Assembly: GCF_017908035.1 (NCBI RefSeq)
Contig: NZ_JAEQMU010000001.1
Coordinates: forward strand, 2,480,001-2,544,000
Length of the DNA: 64,000 bases
Source: Sphingobacterium tabacisoli
Lineage (GTDB): Bacteria > Bacteroidota > Bacteroidia > Sphingobacteriales > Sphingobacteriaceae
Reading direction: 5' to 3'
The notes below the pieces were generated by a model that was given only the letters and a program-made list of their open reading frames with translations, was not told where the DNA came from and searched no databases. Position numbers and translations under genes: made by a program. Below, piece by piece: positions 52,036 through 61,964 of the stretch (positions within the stretch are counted from its first letter, which is position 1; each line of letters starts with the position of its first letter).

Positions 52036-52037
52036 AC

Positions 52038-53078
52038 ATGACAGCAAAAAAAGCTTTCCCTACTTGGTTAAAAGGAATTTTAATCGCAGTCCTAATCATC
52101 GGTGCTTTTATCGGATGGAAGGCGTACCAGATTTTCTGGGGGCCATCTGTTACTGATGCCCAGGAATACCTATACGTACATACCAATGATAATTATGAAA
52201 GTGTGCTACGCCGTATCAGACAGGAGAATCTGGTAAATGACCCCGAACACTTTAATATCGTGGCCAAAGCGATGGATTTTCCAGAGAGTGTTAAAGCTGG
52301 ACGTTACAAATTGACTCCAGGTATGAGCAACCGAAAATTGATAGGCAATCTGAGAGCAGGCCTACAAGACCCTGTGAAACTGCGCTTCGCTAACATCCGT
52401 CTTAAAGAAAACCTTGCAGGTCTACTAGGCAAAAGTTTTGAAGCAGATTCTGTACAGTTTAGCGCTATCTTAAACAATGAAGCTGTTGCGGAGCAGTATG
52501 GCTTTACCAAAGATAATTTCTTTGCGATGTTTATCCCCAACACGTACAACATCTATTGGAATACATCGCCGGATAAAGTAATCGAACGTCTGAACGAAGA
52601 GTATAAAAAATTCTGGACCGACGAACGGAAGGAAAAAGCAAAAAAACAAAATCTCACACCTGTGGAAGTTTCTATCCTGGCTTCTATTGTACGGGGCGAA
52701 GCACTGCATAACGATGAAATGCCACAGATTGCTGGACTATACCTGAATAGACTGAAAAAAGGAATGCTTTTACAAGCAGACCCTACTGTTATTTTTGCAA
52801 ATAACGATTTCACTATCCGCCGGGTATTGAACAGACACCTGACTATCGATAATCCCTATAACACATATCGGTATAAAGGGCTGCCTCCAGGCCCTATCAC
52901 AATGGCGCCTATTGTGGCTATTGATGCTGTTCTCAACCCAGCACAACATGACTATATCTACATGTGTGCGAAAGAAGATTTCTCAGGGTACCATGCTTTT
53001 GCAACCACAGTGACGGAGCATTTGGTAAATGCGCGGAAGTTCCAAAAAGCACTTGACGACAGAAATATTAAAAAATAG
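52038..53078 (+). CDS. mltG: Endolytic transglycosylase MltG-like protein
   Basis: A 346-residue YceG/MltG-family membrane protein that is expected to cut nascent glycan strands near the inner membrane. A membrane helix at about 13-33 is followed by a LysM-like region and the YceG domain with FAMFIPNTYNIYW, and the segment LYLNRLKKGMLLQADPTVIFA. The active-site segment reads ASIVRGEALHNDEMP. The first Glu of the proteobacterial ASIVE motif is Arg219 here, while Glu221 is kept. Cotranscribed with the PASTA gene. Confidence 0.9.
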   Translation: MTAKKAFPTWLKGILIAVLIIGAFIGWKAYQIFWGPSVTDAQEYLYVHTNDNYESVLRRIRQENLVNDPEHFNIVAKAMDFPESVKAGRYKLTPGMSNRKLIGNLRAGLQDPVKLRFANIRLKENLAGLLGKSFEADSVQFSAILNNEAVAEQYGFTKDNFFAMFIPNTYNIYWNTSPDKVIERLNEEYKKFWTDERKEKAKKQNLTPVEVSILASIVRGEALHNDEMPQIAGLYLNRLKKGMLLQADPTVIFANNDFTIRRVLNRHLTIDNPYNTYRYKGLPPGPITMAPIVAIDAVLNPAQHDYIYMCAKEDFSGYHAFATTVTEHLVNARKFQKALDDRNIKK

Positions 53079-53162
53079 AGTTAGAAGGGTAGAGAAAAAA
53101 TCGTAAAAAGGGAAAAACCGCTAAGAATCTCAATGCGCAATACCCGGTACGCAATACTAAAA

Positions 53163-53570
53163 ATGTTTATATACGAACACCAACTACGGATACGATACGC
53201 GGAGACAGACCAAATGGGCTATGTTTATTACGGCAACTATGCGGCCTTCTATGAAGTAGCACGTACGGAGATGCTTCGCCAGACCGGTATATCCTACAAA
53301 GAACTAGAGGATATGGGGGTCATGATGCCAGTACTGGAGATGCACACAAAGTATTTACAGCCTGCTAAATATGACGAGCTCATCACGATCAAGACCACTA
53401 TCCGTGAAAAGCCTAATGTGCGTATCAATTTCGAGTATGAAATATGCAATGAACAGGGAACGCTGCTCAATACGGGCAGTACGCAATTGGTATTTGTGGA
53501 TATGAAAAAAAATAGGCCCTGTCGGGCTCCAGAGATTTTCCTGGAGAAAATAGCACCCTATTTTATATAG
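53163..53570 (+). CDS. Acyl-CoA thioesterase, YbgC/FadM type
   Basis: A 135-residue hotdog-fold thioesterase. The conserved ETDQMGYVYYGNYAAFYEVAR segment has the catalytic aspartate and the characteristic YYGNY. ATG 53163 gives the normal family N-terminus (MFIYEHQLRIRYAETDQMG); an upstream ATG at 53133 is possible but not conserved. It is 84 bp from mltG and 11 bp from the YihY gene. Confidence 0.88.
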   Translation: MFIYEHQLRIRYAETDQMGYVYYGNYAAFYEVARTEMLRQTGISYKELEDMGVMMPVLEMHTKYLQPAKYDELITIKTTIREKPNVRINFEYEICNEQGTLLNTGSTQLVFVDMKKNRPCRAPEIFLEKIAPYFI

Positions 53571-53581
53571 AAAGACCCTAA

Positions 53582-54553
53582 ATGAAAAAGCTACATGACA
53601 GCCTGCTCCATCTAAGACCTTACGACAGATTCATCGAATGGTCCAAGACGGCGGTTCTGCCGGGATTCAGCAATCTACCACTGTACACTGTAGCTGTATT
53701 TTTCTTTCAGGAGATCAAAAGAGAAGCGATCCTTAACAAGGCCTCTTCTCTGGCATATAACTTTATGTTAGCGATATTCCCGGGTATCATTTTTCTATTC
53801 ACCCTCATCCCTTATATTCCTATCAACAATTTTCAAGAGGGGCTGATGGACTTCCTAGCCATAGTCATCCCTTTGGAGGCTTTCGCTGCCATAGAATCTA
53901 CCTTAGAGGATATTATTAAAAATCAAAACGGCGGACTCATGTCCTTCGGTTTTCTATTGGCAACTTTTTTTTCGACCAATGGAGTAACAAACCTAATGAT
54001 GGCTTTCAATAAGTCTTCATTGACCCGGGAAAAAAGAAGCTGGGGCCACCGACGTCTCATCGCCCTAGGGCTATCATTTGCGATCATTGTAGCTTTAACT
54101 ATAGGTATAGCGGTTTTTACTGGCGCGGGCATGATCATTACTTACCTTAAAGACCACATTACGTATGAAATGTCCTGGTTTTGGACTTTCGTGGTAAAGG
54201 CGGCACGATGGATTATTCTATTCGCCATCTATTTTAGCACTGTCAGCATGCTTTACAAGTTTGGTCCCTCAGCTTCCAAACGATGGAAACTATTCAGCCC
54301 AGGGGCAACATTAGCAACAATCCTAGCTATCCTTACCTTTTCTGGATTTGTGTACTACATCAATAACTTCAATGCTTACAACAAACTATACGGCTCTATC
54401 GGTACTATCATCGTAATGATGATATGGATGTATCTCAATTCACTTATCCTATTAATTGGTTTTGAGCTGAATGCAAGTATCACACTCTCCAAACAGAGCA
54501 TTAAGATTGTCAAGCCTAAAGTTTATAATTCTTTCAAACAACCTTCTAATTAA
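53582..54553 (+). CDS. YihY/BrkB-family membrane protein
   Basis: A 323-residue inner membrane protein of the YihY/BrkB family with about six hydrophobic helices. The conserved KASSLAYNFMLAIFPGIIFL, FFSTNGVTNLMMAFNK and LYKFGPSASKRWKLFSPGA segments are present, and the C-terminal helix ends LLIGFELNASITLS. The 'ribonuclease BN' name in older annotation is wrong for this family. Its function is not established. It follows the thioesterase gene by 11 bp. Confidence 0.88.
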   Translation: MKKLHDSLLHLRPYDRFIEWSKTAVLPGFSNLPLYTVAVFFFQEIKREAILNKASSLAYNFMLAIFPGIIFLFTLIPYIPINNFQEGLMDFLAIVIPLEAFAAIESTLEDIIKNQNGGLMSFGFLLATFFSTNGVTNLMMAFNKSSLTREKRSWGHRRLIALGLSFAIIVALTIGIAVFTGAGMIITYLKDHITYEMSWFWTFVVKAARWIILFAIYFSTVSMLYKFGPSASKRWKLFSPGATLATILAILTFSGFVYYINNFNAYNKLYGSIGTIIVMMIWMYLNSLILLIGFELNASITLSKQSIKIVKPKVYNSFKQPSN

Positions 54554-54612
54554 GCGTTGAGTCGCGACTTACACTTCCTGTGGTGTCGAAAACTTTTTTT
54601 TCACATAAAATA

Positions 54613-54640
54613 TTGTAAATAAAAGTTTTTCGTATCTTTG
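54613..54640 (+). promoter_or_regulatory. Promoter of rpsA (TTG-N17-TATCTTTG)
   Basis: TTG (54613-54615), a 17-base spacer and TATCTTTG (54633-54640) followed by C match the consensus very well. Transcription would begin near 54646, just before a small hairpin. Confidence 0.75.
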
Positions 54641-54645
54641 CACTT

Positions 54646-54667
54646 CCTACAATGTAGGGAAAAGGAG
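54646..54667 (+). promoter_or_regulatory. rpsA leader: hairpin followed by strong Shine-Dalgarno
   Basis: CCTAC-AAT-GTAGG (54646-54658) is followed directly by AAAGGAG (54661-54667), 11 bases before the ATG. A good Shine-Dalgarno sequence is unusual in Bacteroidota. Together with the hairpin it could be an autoregulatory S1 site. Inference only. Confidence 0.45.
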
Positions 54668-54678
54668 ATAATTAATTA

Positions 54679-56613
54679 ATGGCAAAAAAACAAGAAGCAG
54701 AAAAAGAGTTAGCGGCGAAAAACGCAGAGCTACAAGGTGCTGACACTAAAGTAGTGAAAGACACTGAAAAGATTGAGTCTGAAGCTGATTCAAACTTAAT
54801 CGACGAAATCAAATCCAACACATGGATTACTCCAGCTGGAGATTTTGATTGGGATGCTGACGAGAAAGCTTTCGGTAATTACAGCGAAGCAGAACGTACA
54901 AAAATGGAAGAACAGTACGCAGGTACTTTCAACCAAATCAACCAAGGCGAAATTATTGAAGGTATCGTGGTATCTATCAATAGTAAAGATGTGGTTTTGA
55001 ATGTTGGTTTCAAATCAGATGGTCTTGTAGCAAAAACTGAGTTTCGTGATCTTCCTGATTTAAAAATCGGGGATACTGTAGACGTATTTGTTGAATCACA
55101 AGAGGATGCAAATGGTCAATTAGTATTGTCACGTAAGCGTGCGAAAACTCAAAAATCATGGGAATCTATCAATGAAGCATTGGAAAATGATGCTATCATC
55201 GATGGTTTCGTAAAATCACGTACTAAAGGTGGTTTGATCGTAGACATCAAAGGTGTAGAAGCTTTCTTACCTGGATCTCAAATCGACATCAAACCTATTC
55301 GTGACTACGATATCTATGTAGGAAAAACTATGGAATTCAAAGTTGTGAAAATCAACCACGAATTCAAAAACGTAGTAGTTTCGCATAAGGTATTGATCGA
55401 GGACGATTTAGAAAACCAAAAATCAGAGATTGTTTCTAAATTAGAAAAAGGTCAAGTATTAGAAGGTACTGTTAAAAACATTACTGATTTCGGTGTGTTC
55501 ATCGACTTAGGTGGTGTAGATGGTTTACTTCACATTACTGATATTTCTTGGGGACGTATCGAGCATCCAAGAGAAGTATTGGCATTAGACCAAACAATCA
55601 ACGTTGTTGTATTAGACTTTGATGACGAGAAAAAACGTATCGCATTAGGTTTGAAACAACTTTCTCAACACCCTTGGGAATCTTTAGATACAGCTTTAGA
55701 AATCGGTTCTAAAGTAAAAGGTAAAATCGTTACTGTTGCTGACTACGGTGCTTTCTTAGAAATCATCCCAGGAGTAGAAGGATTGATCCACGTATCTGAA
55801 ATGTCATGGTCTCAAAACCTACGTTCTCCTCAAGAGTTCTTAAAAGTAGGTGATGAAATCGAAGCTCAAATCTTAACGTTAGATCGTGAAGACCGTAAAA
55901 TGAGCTTAGGTATCAAACAATTGACTCCAGATCCTTGGCAAAATATCACAGAGCGTTACCCAGTAGGTTCTAAACAATCAGCTGTTGTTAAAAACATGAC
56001 TAACTTCGGTGTATTTGTTGAACTAGAGGACGGTATCGATGGTTTAATCCACATCTCTGATCTTTCTTGGTCTAAAAAAATCAACCACCCTAACGAATTC
56101 ACTAAAGTTGGTGAGACATTAGACGTAGTTGTTTTAGAATTAGATGAAGAAAACCGTAAGTTGTCTTTAGGTCACAAACAATTAGAAGAAAATCCTTGGG
56201 ATACTTTTGAAACAATCTTTACTGAAGGTTCAATTCACGAAGGAACTGTTATCAAAGTAGGTGAAAAAGGAGATATCGTAGCTTTACAGTACGGTGTAGA
56301 AGGATTCTGTCCATCTAAACACTCTGTAAAAGAAGACGGTAGCGCTTTGAAAGTTGATGACGCAACAGAGTTCAAAATTATTGAATTCAATAAAGAGAAC
56401 AAACGTCTAGTTATTTCTCACTCTCGTATCTGGGAAGATGCTAAAGAAGAAGTTCGTAAAGAAGAGTCTAACAGCCGTAAAAAAGATGCTAAAGCAGCGT
56501 CAACTGCGGTTAAGAAAGTAAAAGATTCTGTCGAGAAATCTACTTTAGGTGACCTTGATGTATTAGCTCAATTAAAAGAGCAAATGGAAGGTGACGAAAA
56601 AAAATCTAAATAA
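54679..56613 (+). CDS. rpsA: 30S ribosomal protein S1
   Basis: A 644-residue mRNA-binding protein of the small subunit with six S1 (OB-fold) repeats. Their starts read GEIIEGIVVSI, DAIIDGFVKSR, GQVLEGTVKNI, GSKVKGKIVTV, GSKQSAVVKNM and GSIHEGTVIKV. The N-terminal 80 residues are a charged extension (KKQEAEKELAAKNAELQ), and the tail is Lys/Glu-rich. The repeat number and size are as in other Bacteroidota. Codon use is strongly biased, as for a highly expressed gene. A strong promoter and terminator bound the gene. Confidence 0.97.
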   Translation: MAKKQEAEKELAAKNAELQGADTKVVKDTEKIESEADSNLIDEIKSNTWITPAGDFDWDADEKAFGNYSEAERTKMEEQYAGTFNQINQGEIIEGIVVSINSKDVVLNVGFKSDGLVAKTEFRDLPDLKIGDTVDVFVESQEDANGQLVLSRKRAKTQKSWESINEALENDAIIDGFVKSRTKGGLIVDIKGVEAFLPGSQIDIKPIRDYDIYVGKTMEFKVVKINHEFKNVVVSHKVLIEDDLENQKSEIVSKLEKGQVLEGTVKNITDFGVFIDLGGVDGLLHITDISWGRIEHPREVLALDQTINVVVLDFDDEKKRIALGLKQLSQHPWESLDTALEIGSKVKGKIVTVADYGAFLEIIPGVEGLIHVSEMSWSQNLRSPQEFLKVGDEIEAQILTLDREDRKMSLGIKQLTPDPWQNITERYPVGSKQSAVVKNMTNFGVFVELEDGIDGLIHISDLSWSKKINHPNEFTKVGETLDVVVLELDEENRKLSLGHKQLEENPWDTFETIFTEGSIHEGTVIKVGEKGDIVALQYGVEGFCPSKHSVKEDGSALKVDDATEFKIIEFNKENKRLVISHSRIWEDAKEEVRKEESNSRKKDAKAASTAVKKVKDSVEKSTLGDLDVLAQLKEQMEGDEKKSK

Positions 56614-56631
56614 AATCCATTAGATTTATAT

Positions 56632-56658
56632 AAAAGGCCCCACAAGGGGCCTTTTTTT
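56632..56658 (+). terminator. Terminator of rpsA
   Basis: AAAAGGCCCC-ACAA-GGGGCCTTTT with a run of seven T is a strong intrinsic terminator. Confidence 0.95.
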
Positions 56659-56792
56659 CGTTAAGAACCTTACCTCCTAAAAGCTAAATATATAGTCCAT
56701 ACTTGTATACTAGTCTTTAATACATTATTTTTAACATCAATAATCTAAAGACTGACACCCTCTAGTTTGTAATTAGCAAATTGCCCGTTGTA

Positions 56793-59700
56793 ATGAAGAA
56801 TAACCTTCGCATTCTTTTATTAGTATTGACGCTATTGTTTATAGCAACAGCTTTTTCTATCCGAAAATCGATATCTGATACCGATATACTGGAGCTAGAC
56901 ACCAAACACCTCACGGAGAATCTAAGATCAAAGGAAAAGCTCGTCGAGCATATTTTTGGAGACTCGCTCTATCTTAAAACTTTTGTCAATAGCGATAGAT
57001 ATCCCTTACAATTAAAAGAGATTTCTCAGCGCTATGAAGAAGAAAACGTATACCTCTACCTATACAAAAACAAAAAGCCTATTTTTTGGAGCTCCAATAT
57101 GTATGTCCCGGAGACAGAAGCTGGACTCAAAAATGAAACAAGCTTTATAAAGACGGAAAATTTTTCGTTTGTCGTCAAAAAAAAGATCATATCGAATGAG
57201 ATCAGTGTTCTAGCATTGATACCGATAGAAAGGAGCTTCAATGCATCCAGCGGTTACTTTAAGACAACTCAATTCTTTAGCTTCCTAAAGACGGATAATC
57301 TACGTCTAGCTAATTTTGGAGACTCTGAAAATATTAAGAACATCTACGCTAAAGACAATACTTTTTTATTTTCTGTCAAACTAAAAGAGGGGAAGCACAA
57401 CAGTATTTTTCTTAAAATACAATTGATATGTTGGATCTTGGGGACGCTCTGTTTCGTCATCTGGGTAAATGGTGCCTGCCTAACGCTGGCGCGTAAGGGC
57501 TATCCTTTTCTATCTGTTGTTATTTTACTACTCACTTTCTTCCTAGTCCGGATTATAGACATAGAAACCAACTGGTTTACACAGTATTCCAGCTTAGACA
57601 TCTTTGACCCGAGGTACTATGCATACAACTACCTTACGCCCAATCTGTGGTCATTCTTAATCAATAATATTGCCATCTTTTGGATTCTATGCTTTGCCAA
57701 AAATATAAAGGATCAATGGCAGATTCCGGAGAAGCTAAAGCAAAAAAATATAGGAGTACTTATCTACTACCTCTTATTATCTGGATTATACATCTGCTTC
57801 CATTGGGGTTTTGATCAGATTACAACCCTGATCACACACTCTCCTATCACGCATAGGGATTTTGTACAGATTTTTGACCTTAACCCTCAGACTATTATTC
57901 ATGTACTGATATACTGCCTTAGTATCTTATCCTTAATCTATTTAACAGATCTTATACTTGGTTTTGGAAAAGCCGTATGCCAGAAGGCAACGTTGAATAT
58001 CAACATCCAACTCATAACGATTGTACAGTTTTTGGTATTAGGTGCTATCAATCAGGATTTCAGTCTATTCAATGTACTGGTCGGTGTCCTTATTATGGTT
58101 CGTTCTTTTGATTACTCGATGTTTAAGGACAATAACCTATCTACACATGTGGTATCACTGGTCGCCCTAGCTTTGATCTCGACTATCAAATACGCTCAGG
58201 CAGTAAAAGAGACGCAACAGGAACATATGAAGATAACGTTGACCACACTAGAGTCGGACGACGATATCGAAGCCATTTCGCGTTTTTCGGATATAGAATA
58301 TAACCTGCAGAACGACCAACAATTAAAACACCTGATCGAGATTTCGCTTCCCAATACCGATACGAAGATGATCAGTGAATACATAAAACGAAAATATCTA
58401 GGCGGATATCTTTCGAAATATGAATTCCGCGCTTACTATTACTACAATGAAACCCCACTAGGTAAGTATACAGGGAATAAAATAAACGAGTATAGGGAGA
58501 AGGTAATCAACAAATCCATAAAAGTCAACGAGACTGATCTATTTTATAAAGTACAGACCGAAATAGGAACCTACGAATATTTCTGTATAGTTACTTTTCC
58601 TGTTGCCAATGAACAGAATATCTCTGTCATTCTGGATTTCAAGAGTAAAGCATTTAACCCGAACTTCCCTTTCCCAGTGCTCACAGAGTCTCAATCGGAA
58701 GAAGGGTTCAGTCCGCAGCGCGTTATCAAAGATAGTTTTGCGCTCTACAAAAATGGCAATCTAGTCACACAAAATGGAAAGTATACCTATCCAAACTCAG
58801 ACAATAACTATCCTCAAAAGACACACGAGTTTCTAAATTTTGATGATAATAATGGTTTCTATCATATCATTTACAAACCAAACAAAGAAACTACAATTAT
58901 TGTAAGCAAACCATACCATTCGTATTGGCAATATATTGCAGTCGCTTCGCTTTCCTTTCTAACCTTATATCTGGTACTTGCTATTTCTAAGTTCTTGCTC
59001 GTTATTGTACCAAAATATATACGTCAGGATTTCAAGCTACGTAATATCAGTTATCAGTTACGGCTAATATTCTCCCGGATACGCTATAGTACCCGTATCC
59101 AAACGTTGGTAATCTCTTCTGTTTTGGTGGCTATCGTTATCTCGGGACTCATTACTTTCTTTAGTGTAAGCTATCAGTCTCAGAAGAATATAGAGAGTCA
59201 ACGACTGAATTACATCTCAGAACTCGTCACTAAGCTAGAGACAAGAGCATTGATAGACACGGTGGGGGATGCCACTACAGATCTAAAAGCACTGATGACC
59301 TCTATGTCGGATGTCCTGATTACGGATTTCAACCTATACGATAAAAACGGCAAGCTTTTCTTTACGACACAGCCTAAAATATATGATCAAAAGCTCGTGT
59401 CCGAATACATCAACCCTGACGCTTTTATCACACTCAATGTGCTAAAAAAGACGGAAACACAGAATAACGAATCCATAGCCGACTTTAACTATGTTTCTTC
59501 CTATGCAACGATCCGAAACTCAAACTACCATACGATCGCGTATCTCGGTATTCCTTACTTTGATTCGAGCGCCTATGATTCTGAAAATAGAAGCATCCTG
59601 CTGAATACGATACTGAATGTCTATACCATTATCATTATCGTTTTTGTATTTCTATCGGTCTATATCTCCAATAAGATTACGGAGCCCTTACAGATTATAC

Positions 59701-60536
59701 GTAAGAAACTATCACAGACTAATCTGAGCGGTAAACAGAATGAGCCACTGTACTGGGAGAAAAACGATGAGATCGGTGTCCTGGTCAAAGAATATAATTT
59801 TATGTTGGTAAAGCTGGAAGAGAATGCCAAACAACTCCGTAACGCAGAACGGGAAAGTGCTTGGCGGGAAATGGCAAAACAGGTAGCGCACGAGATAAAA
59901 AACCCGTTGACACCAATGAAACTTGGCATCCAACAGCTTAGCCGTTCCTTCTATGAAAATGACCCACGGCTTACGGAGCGTTTTCAAAAGATATCAACGT
60001 CTTTTATCCAACAAATTGATGCGCTGTCTCATATCGCATCTGAATTTTCTGCCTTTGCGAAGCTACCGGACACCAATCTGGTACCAATAGATTTGATTGC
60101 AAAAATCAATAAGTCTCTGGATGTCTATAACAACAACCAAAACACGGCGATCGTATTTGAGAACCACACTAAACTGCAGAAAATAATTGTATTAGGAGAC
60201 CGGGATCAGTTACTCCGCTCTTTCAACAACTTGTTAAAAAATGCAATAGAAGCGACCTCACGACGTCGAAAACATAAAATAAATATACAGGCACATCTTT
60301 TGGAAAACAATTGGGTACAGATCATCGTACACGACAACGGTGATGGTATAGCCCGTGATGTGATCCCGAACATATTCAGTCCTAATTTTACAACCAAAAG
60401 TTCGGGAACCGGATTAGGGCTTGCTTTCGTAAAGCAGACTATTGATGGAATGGGGGGAAAAATAACTTTCCAGACGGAAATCAACATCGGTACATCGTTT
60501 TTTATTGAGATACCACTACATAAGGAAAGTCAATAG
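56793..60536 (+). CDS. Very large NtrY-like sensor histidine kinase
   Basis: A 1247-residue membrane kinase. An N-terminal helix and an extracytoplasmic region (about 25-195) are followed by seven to eight hydrophobic helices (about 205-460). A second extracytoplasmic region (about 465-700), two further membrane segments and another sensor region (about 800-925) come next. A last helix leads into a HAMP domain (about 950-1005). The kinase core has H1033 in AHEIKNPLTPMKLGI, N box FNNLLKNAIEA and G boxes NGDGIARD/GTGLGLAFV. The HEIKNPLTPMKL box is characteristic of the NtrY class. No response regulator is adjacent. ATG 56793 is preferred over a TTG at 56781. The ligand is unknown. Confidence 0.88.
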   Translation: MKNNLRILLLVLTLLFIATAFSIRKSISDTDILELDTKHLTENLRSKEKLVEHIFGDSLYLKTFVNSDRYPLQLKEISQRYEEENVYLYLYKNKKPIFWSSNMYVPETEAGLKNETSFIKTENFSFVVKKKIISNEISVLALIPIERSFNASSGYFKTTQFFSFLKTDNLRLANFGDSENIKNIYAKDNTFLFSVKLKEGKHNSIFLKIQLICWILGTLCFVIWVNGACLTLARKGYPFLSVVILLLTFFLVRIIDIETNWFTQYSSLDIFDPRYYAYNYLTPNLWSFLINNIAIFWILCFAKNIKDQWQIPEKLKQKNIGVLIYYLLLSGLYICFHWGFDQITTLITHSPITHRDFVQIFDLNPQTIIHVLIYCLSILSLIYLTDLILGFGKAVCQKATLNINIQLITIVQFLVLGAINQDFSLFNVLVGVLIMVRSFDYSMFKDNNLSTHVVSLVALALISTIKYAQAVKETQQEHMKITLTTLESDDDIEAISRFSDIEYNLQNDQQLKHLIEISLPNTDTKMISEYIKRKYLGGYLSKYEFRAYYYYNETPLGKYTGNKINEYREKVINKSIKVNETDLFYKVQTEIGTYEYFCIVTFPVANEQNISVILDFKSKAFNPNFPFPVLTESQSEEGFSPQRVIKDSFALYKNGNLVTQNGKYTYPNSDNNYPQKTHEFLNFDDNNGFYHIIYKPNKETTIIVSKPYHSYWQYIAVASLSFLTLYLVLAISKFLLVIVPKYIRQDFKLRNISYQLRLIFSRIRYSTRIQTLVISSVLVAIVISGLITFFSVSYQSQKNIESQRLNYISELVTKLETRALIDTVGDATTDLKALMTSMSDVLITDFNLYDKNGKLFFTTQPKIYDQKLVSEYINPDAFITLNVLKKTETQNNESIADFNYVSSYATIRNSNYHTIAYLGIPYFDSSAYDSENRSILLNTILNVYTIIIIVFVFLSVYISNKITEPLQIIRKKLSQTNLSGKQNEPLYWEKNDEIGVLVKEYNFMLVKLEENAKQLRNAERESAWREMAKQVAHEIKNPLTPMKLGIQQLSRSFYENDPRLTERFQKISTSFIQQIDALSHIASEFSAFAKLPDTNLVPIDLIAKINKSLDVYNNNQNTAIVFENHTKLQKIIVLGDRDQLLRSFNNLLKNAIEATSRRRKHKINIQAHLLENNWVQIIVHDNGDGIARDVIPNIFSPNFTTKSSGTGLGLAFVKQTIDGMGGKITFQTEINIGTSFFIEIPLHKESQ

Positions 60537-60616
60537 CATCATAATATTTTTACACAGCAGCCTCTAACAGTTCTAATAAACATGCTATCTTAGCGTTAAA
60601 TTAATATACTCATAAT

Positions 60617-61798
60617 ATGAATTGGAGAAAATCTCTATTTATCGCCGCTGCGATGTTTGCTACTACGCACACATTTGCGCAAGATAATTTAATCAATGCC
60701 CTTAAAAATAATGTAAGTGACAACAGCAAAGATGGATTTGTCTTTACACAATTAATCAACTTAGGAAATACTTCTATCAAAGATCAAGGTTCTTCAGGTA
60801 CATGTTGGTCTTATTCGGGTAACTCATTCTTAGAGTCTGAAATGATTCGTAAAGGAAAGCAACCTGTAGAGATTTCTCAGATATACACCGCATACTACAC
60901 CTATTTGGAAAAAGCAAAAACCTTTGTAAAACTACATGGTGACCAAGCTCAAGGTGAAGGTGGTCAGTTGCATGATGTATTGACTATTTTCCGTAAGTAC
61001 GGTGCAGTTCCCCGTGAGGTATACACAGGTCTACGCGAGGGACAGACACGCAATAATTTCTCTGAAATGTCTACTTTAATCCAAGGCATGAACGAAAATA
61101 TTGTTAAGAGTAAAAAACTAACTCCAACATGGCAAAAAGCGATCACTGGAGTAATGGACTCCTATTTGGGAGTGCCACCACAGTCTTTCCAATACAAAGG
61201 CAAAACCTATACACCACGTACTTGGGCTGATCAAGTCGTAGGTATCAATCCTGATGACTATGTCGGTATCAGTTCATTCAAAGAGCATACATACTATAAG
61301 CCATTCGTACTGTTGATCCAAGACAACTGGTCATTCGAAAGCTTCTATAACGTACAAATGAATGACTTAACAAGTATCATTGACAATGCATTACAAAACG
61401 GCTACACGGTAGCATGGGCAAGTGATGTTTCAGAGAAGTATTTCAGCTGGAAAAATGGTGTTGCATTTGTTCCTGAAAAAGACATGGATACAATGAATAA
61501 AGAAGAACTTGGTAATCTATTCAACGGTCCTAAGGCAGAAGCGAAAATCACGGAAGACCAACGTCAGGCAGCATTTGATGACTATTCGACTACAGATGAC
61601 CATGGTATGCATATCGTAGGTATGGTAAAAGATCAAAATGGAAAAGAGTACTACATTGTTAAAAACTCTTGGGGGGAATCCAATGACTATAAAGGATACC
61701 TTTATGTAACAAAGGAATACGTACGCTACAAAACAATCTCCATCCTACTACATAAAGATGGGATTCAAAAAGAAATCAAATCGAAATTGGGAATCTAA
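60617..61798 (+). CDS. Exported C1-family cysteine peptidase (bleomycin hydrolase/PepC-like)
   Basis: A 393-residue papain-like peptidase with signal peptide MNWRKSLFIAAAMFATTHTF ending near AQ. The active site is complete: Q57 (oxyanion), C63 in SSGTCWSYSG, H332 in DDHGMHIVGMV and N350 in YIVKNSWGES. The layout is that of the C1B aminopeptidase C/bleomycin hydrolase group, but a signal peptide is present, so it acts outside the cytoplasm. A good terminator follows, so it is probably monocistronic. Confidence 0.9.
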   Translation: MNWRKSLFIAAAMFATTHTFAQDNLINALKNNVSDNSKDGFVFTQLINLGNTSIKDQGSSGTCWSYSGNSFLESEMIRKGKQPVEISQIYTAYYTYLEKAKTFVKLHGDQAQGEGGQLHDVLTIFRKYGAVPREVYTGLREGQTRNNFSEMSTLIQGMNENIVKSKKLTPTWQKAITGVMDSYLGVPPQSFQYKGKTYTPRTWADQVVGINPDDYVGISSFKEHTYYKPFVLLIQDNWSFESFYNVQMNDLTSIIDNALQNGYTVAWASDVSEKYFSWKNGVAFVPEKDMDTMNKEELGNLFNGPKAEAKITEDQRQAAFDDYSTTDDHGMHIVGMVKDQNGKEYYIVKNSWGESNDYKGYLYVTKEYVRYKTISILLHKDGIQKEIKSKLGI

Positions 61799-61813
61799 AC
61801 CCCATATAAGGAA

Positions 61814-61847
61814 AAGCCTGCTAATAAATATTAGCAGGCTTTTTTTG
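61814..61847 (+). terminator. Terminator of the C1 peptidase gene
   Basis: AAGCCTGCTAAT pairs with ATTAGCAGGCTT across a short AAT-type loop, followed by seven T. Confidence 0.95.
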
Positions 61848-61964
61848 TTAAAGTACTGTCCAACAAAACATTTTCGCTAAAATTATGTTTTTCTCTTAAA
61901 ACATCGATGACGGGCTGTAGCAAATAAAGGATTCTGTTCGTTGTGATAACAAAGAGTATACAAT

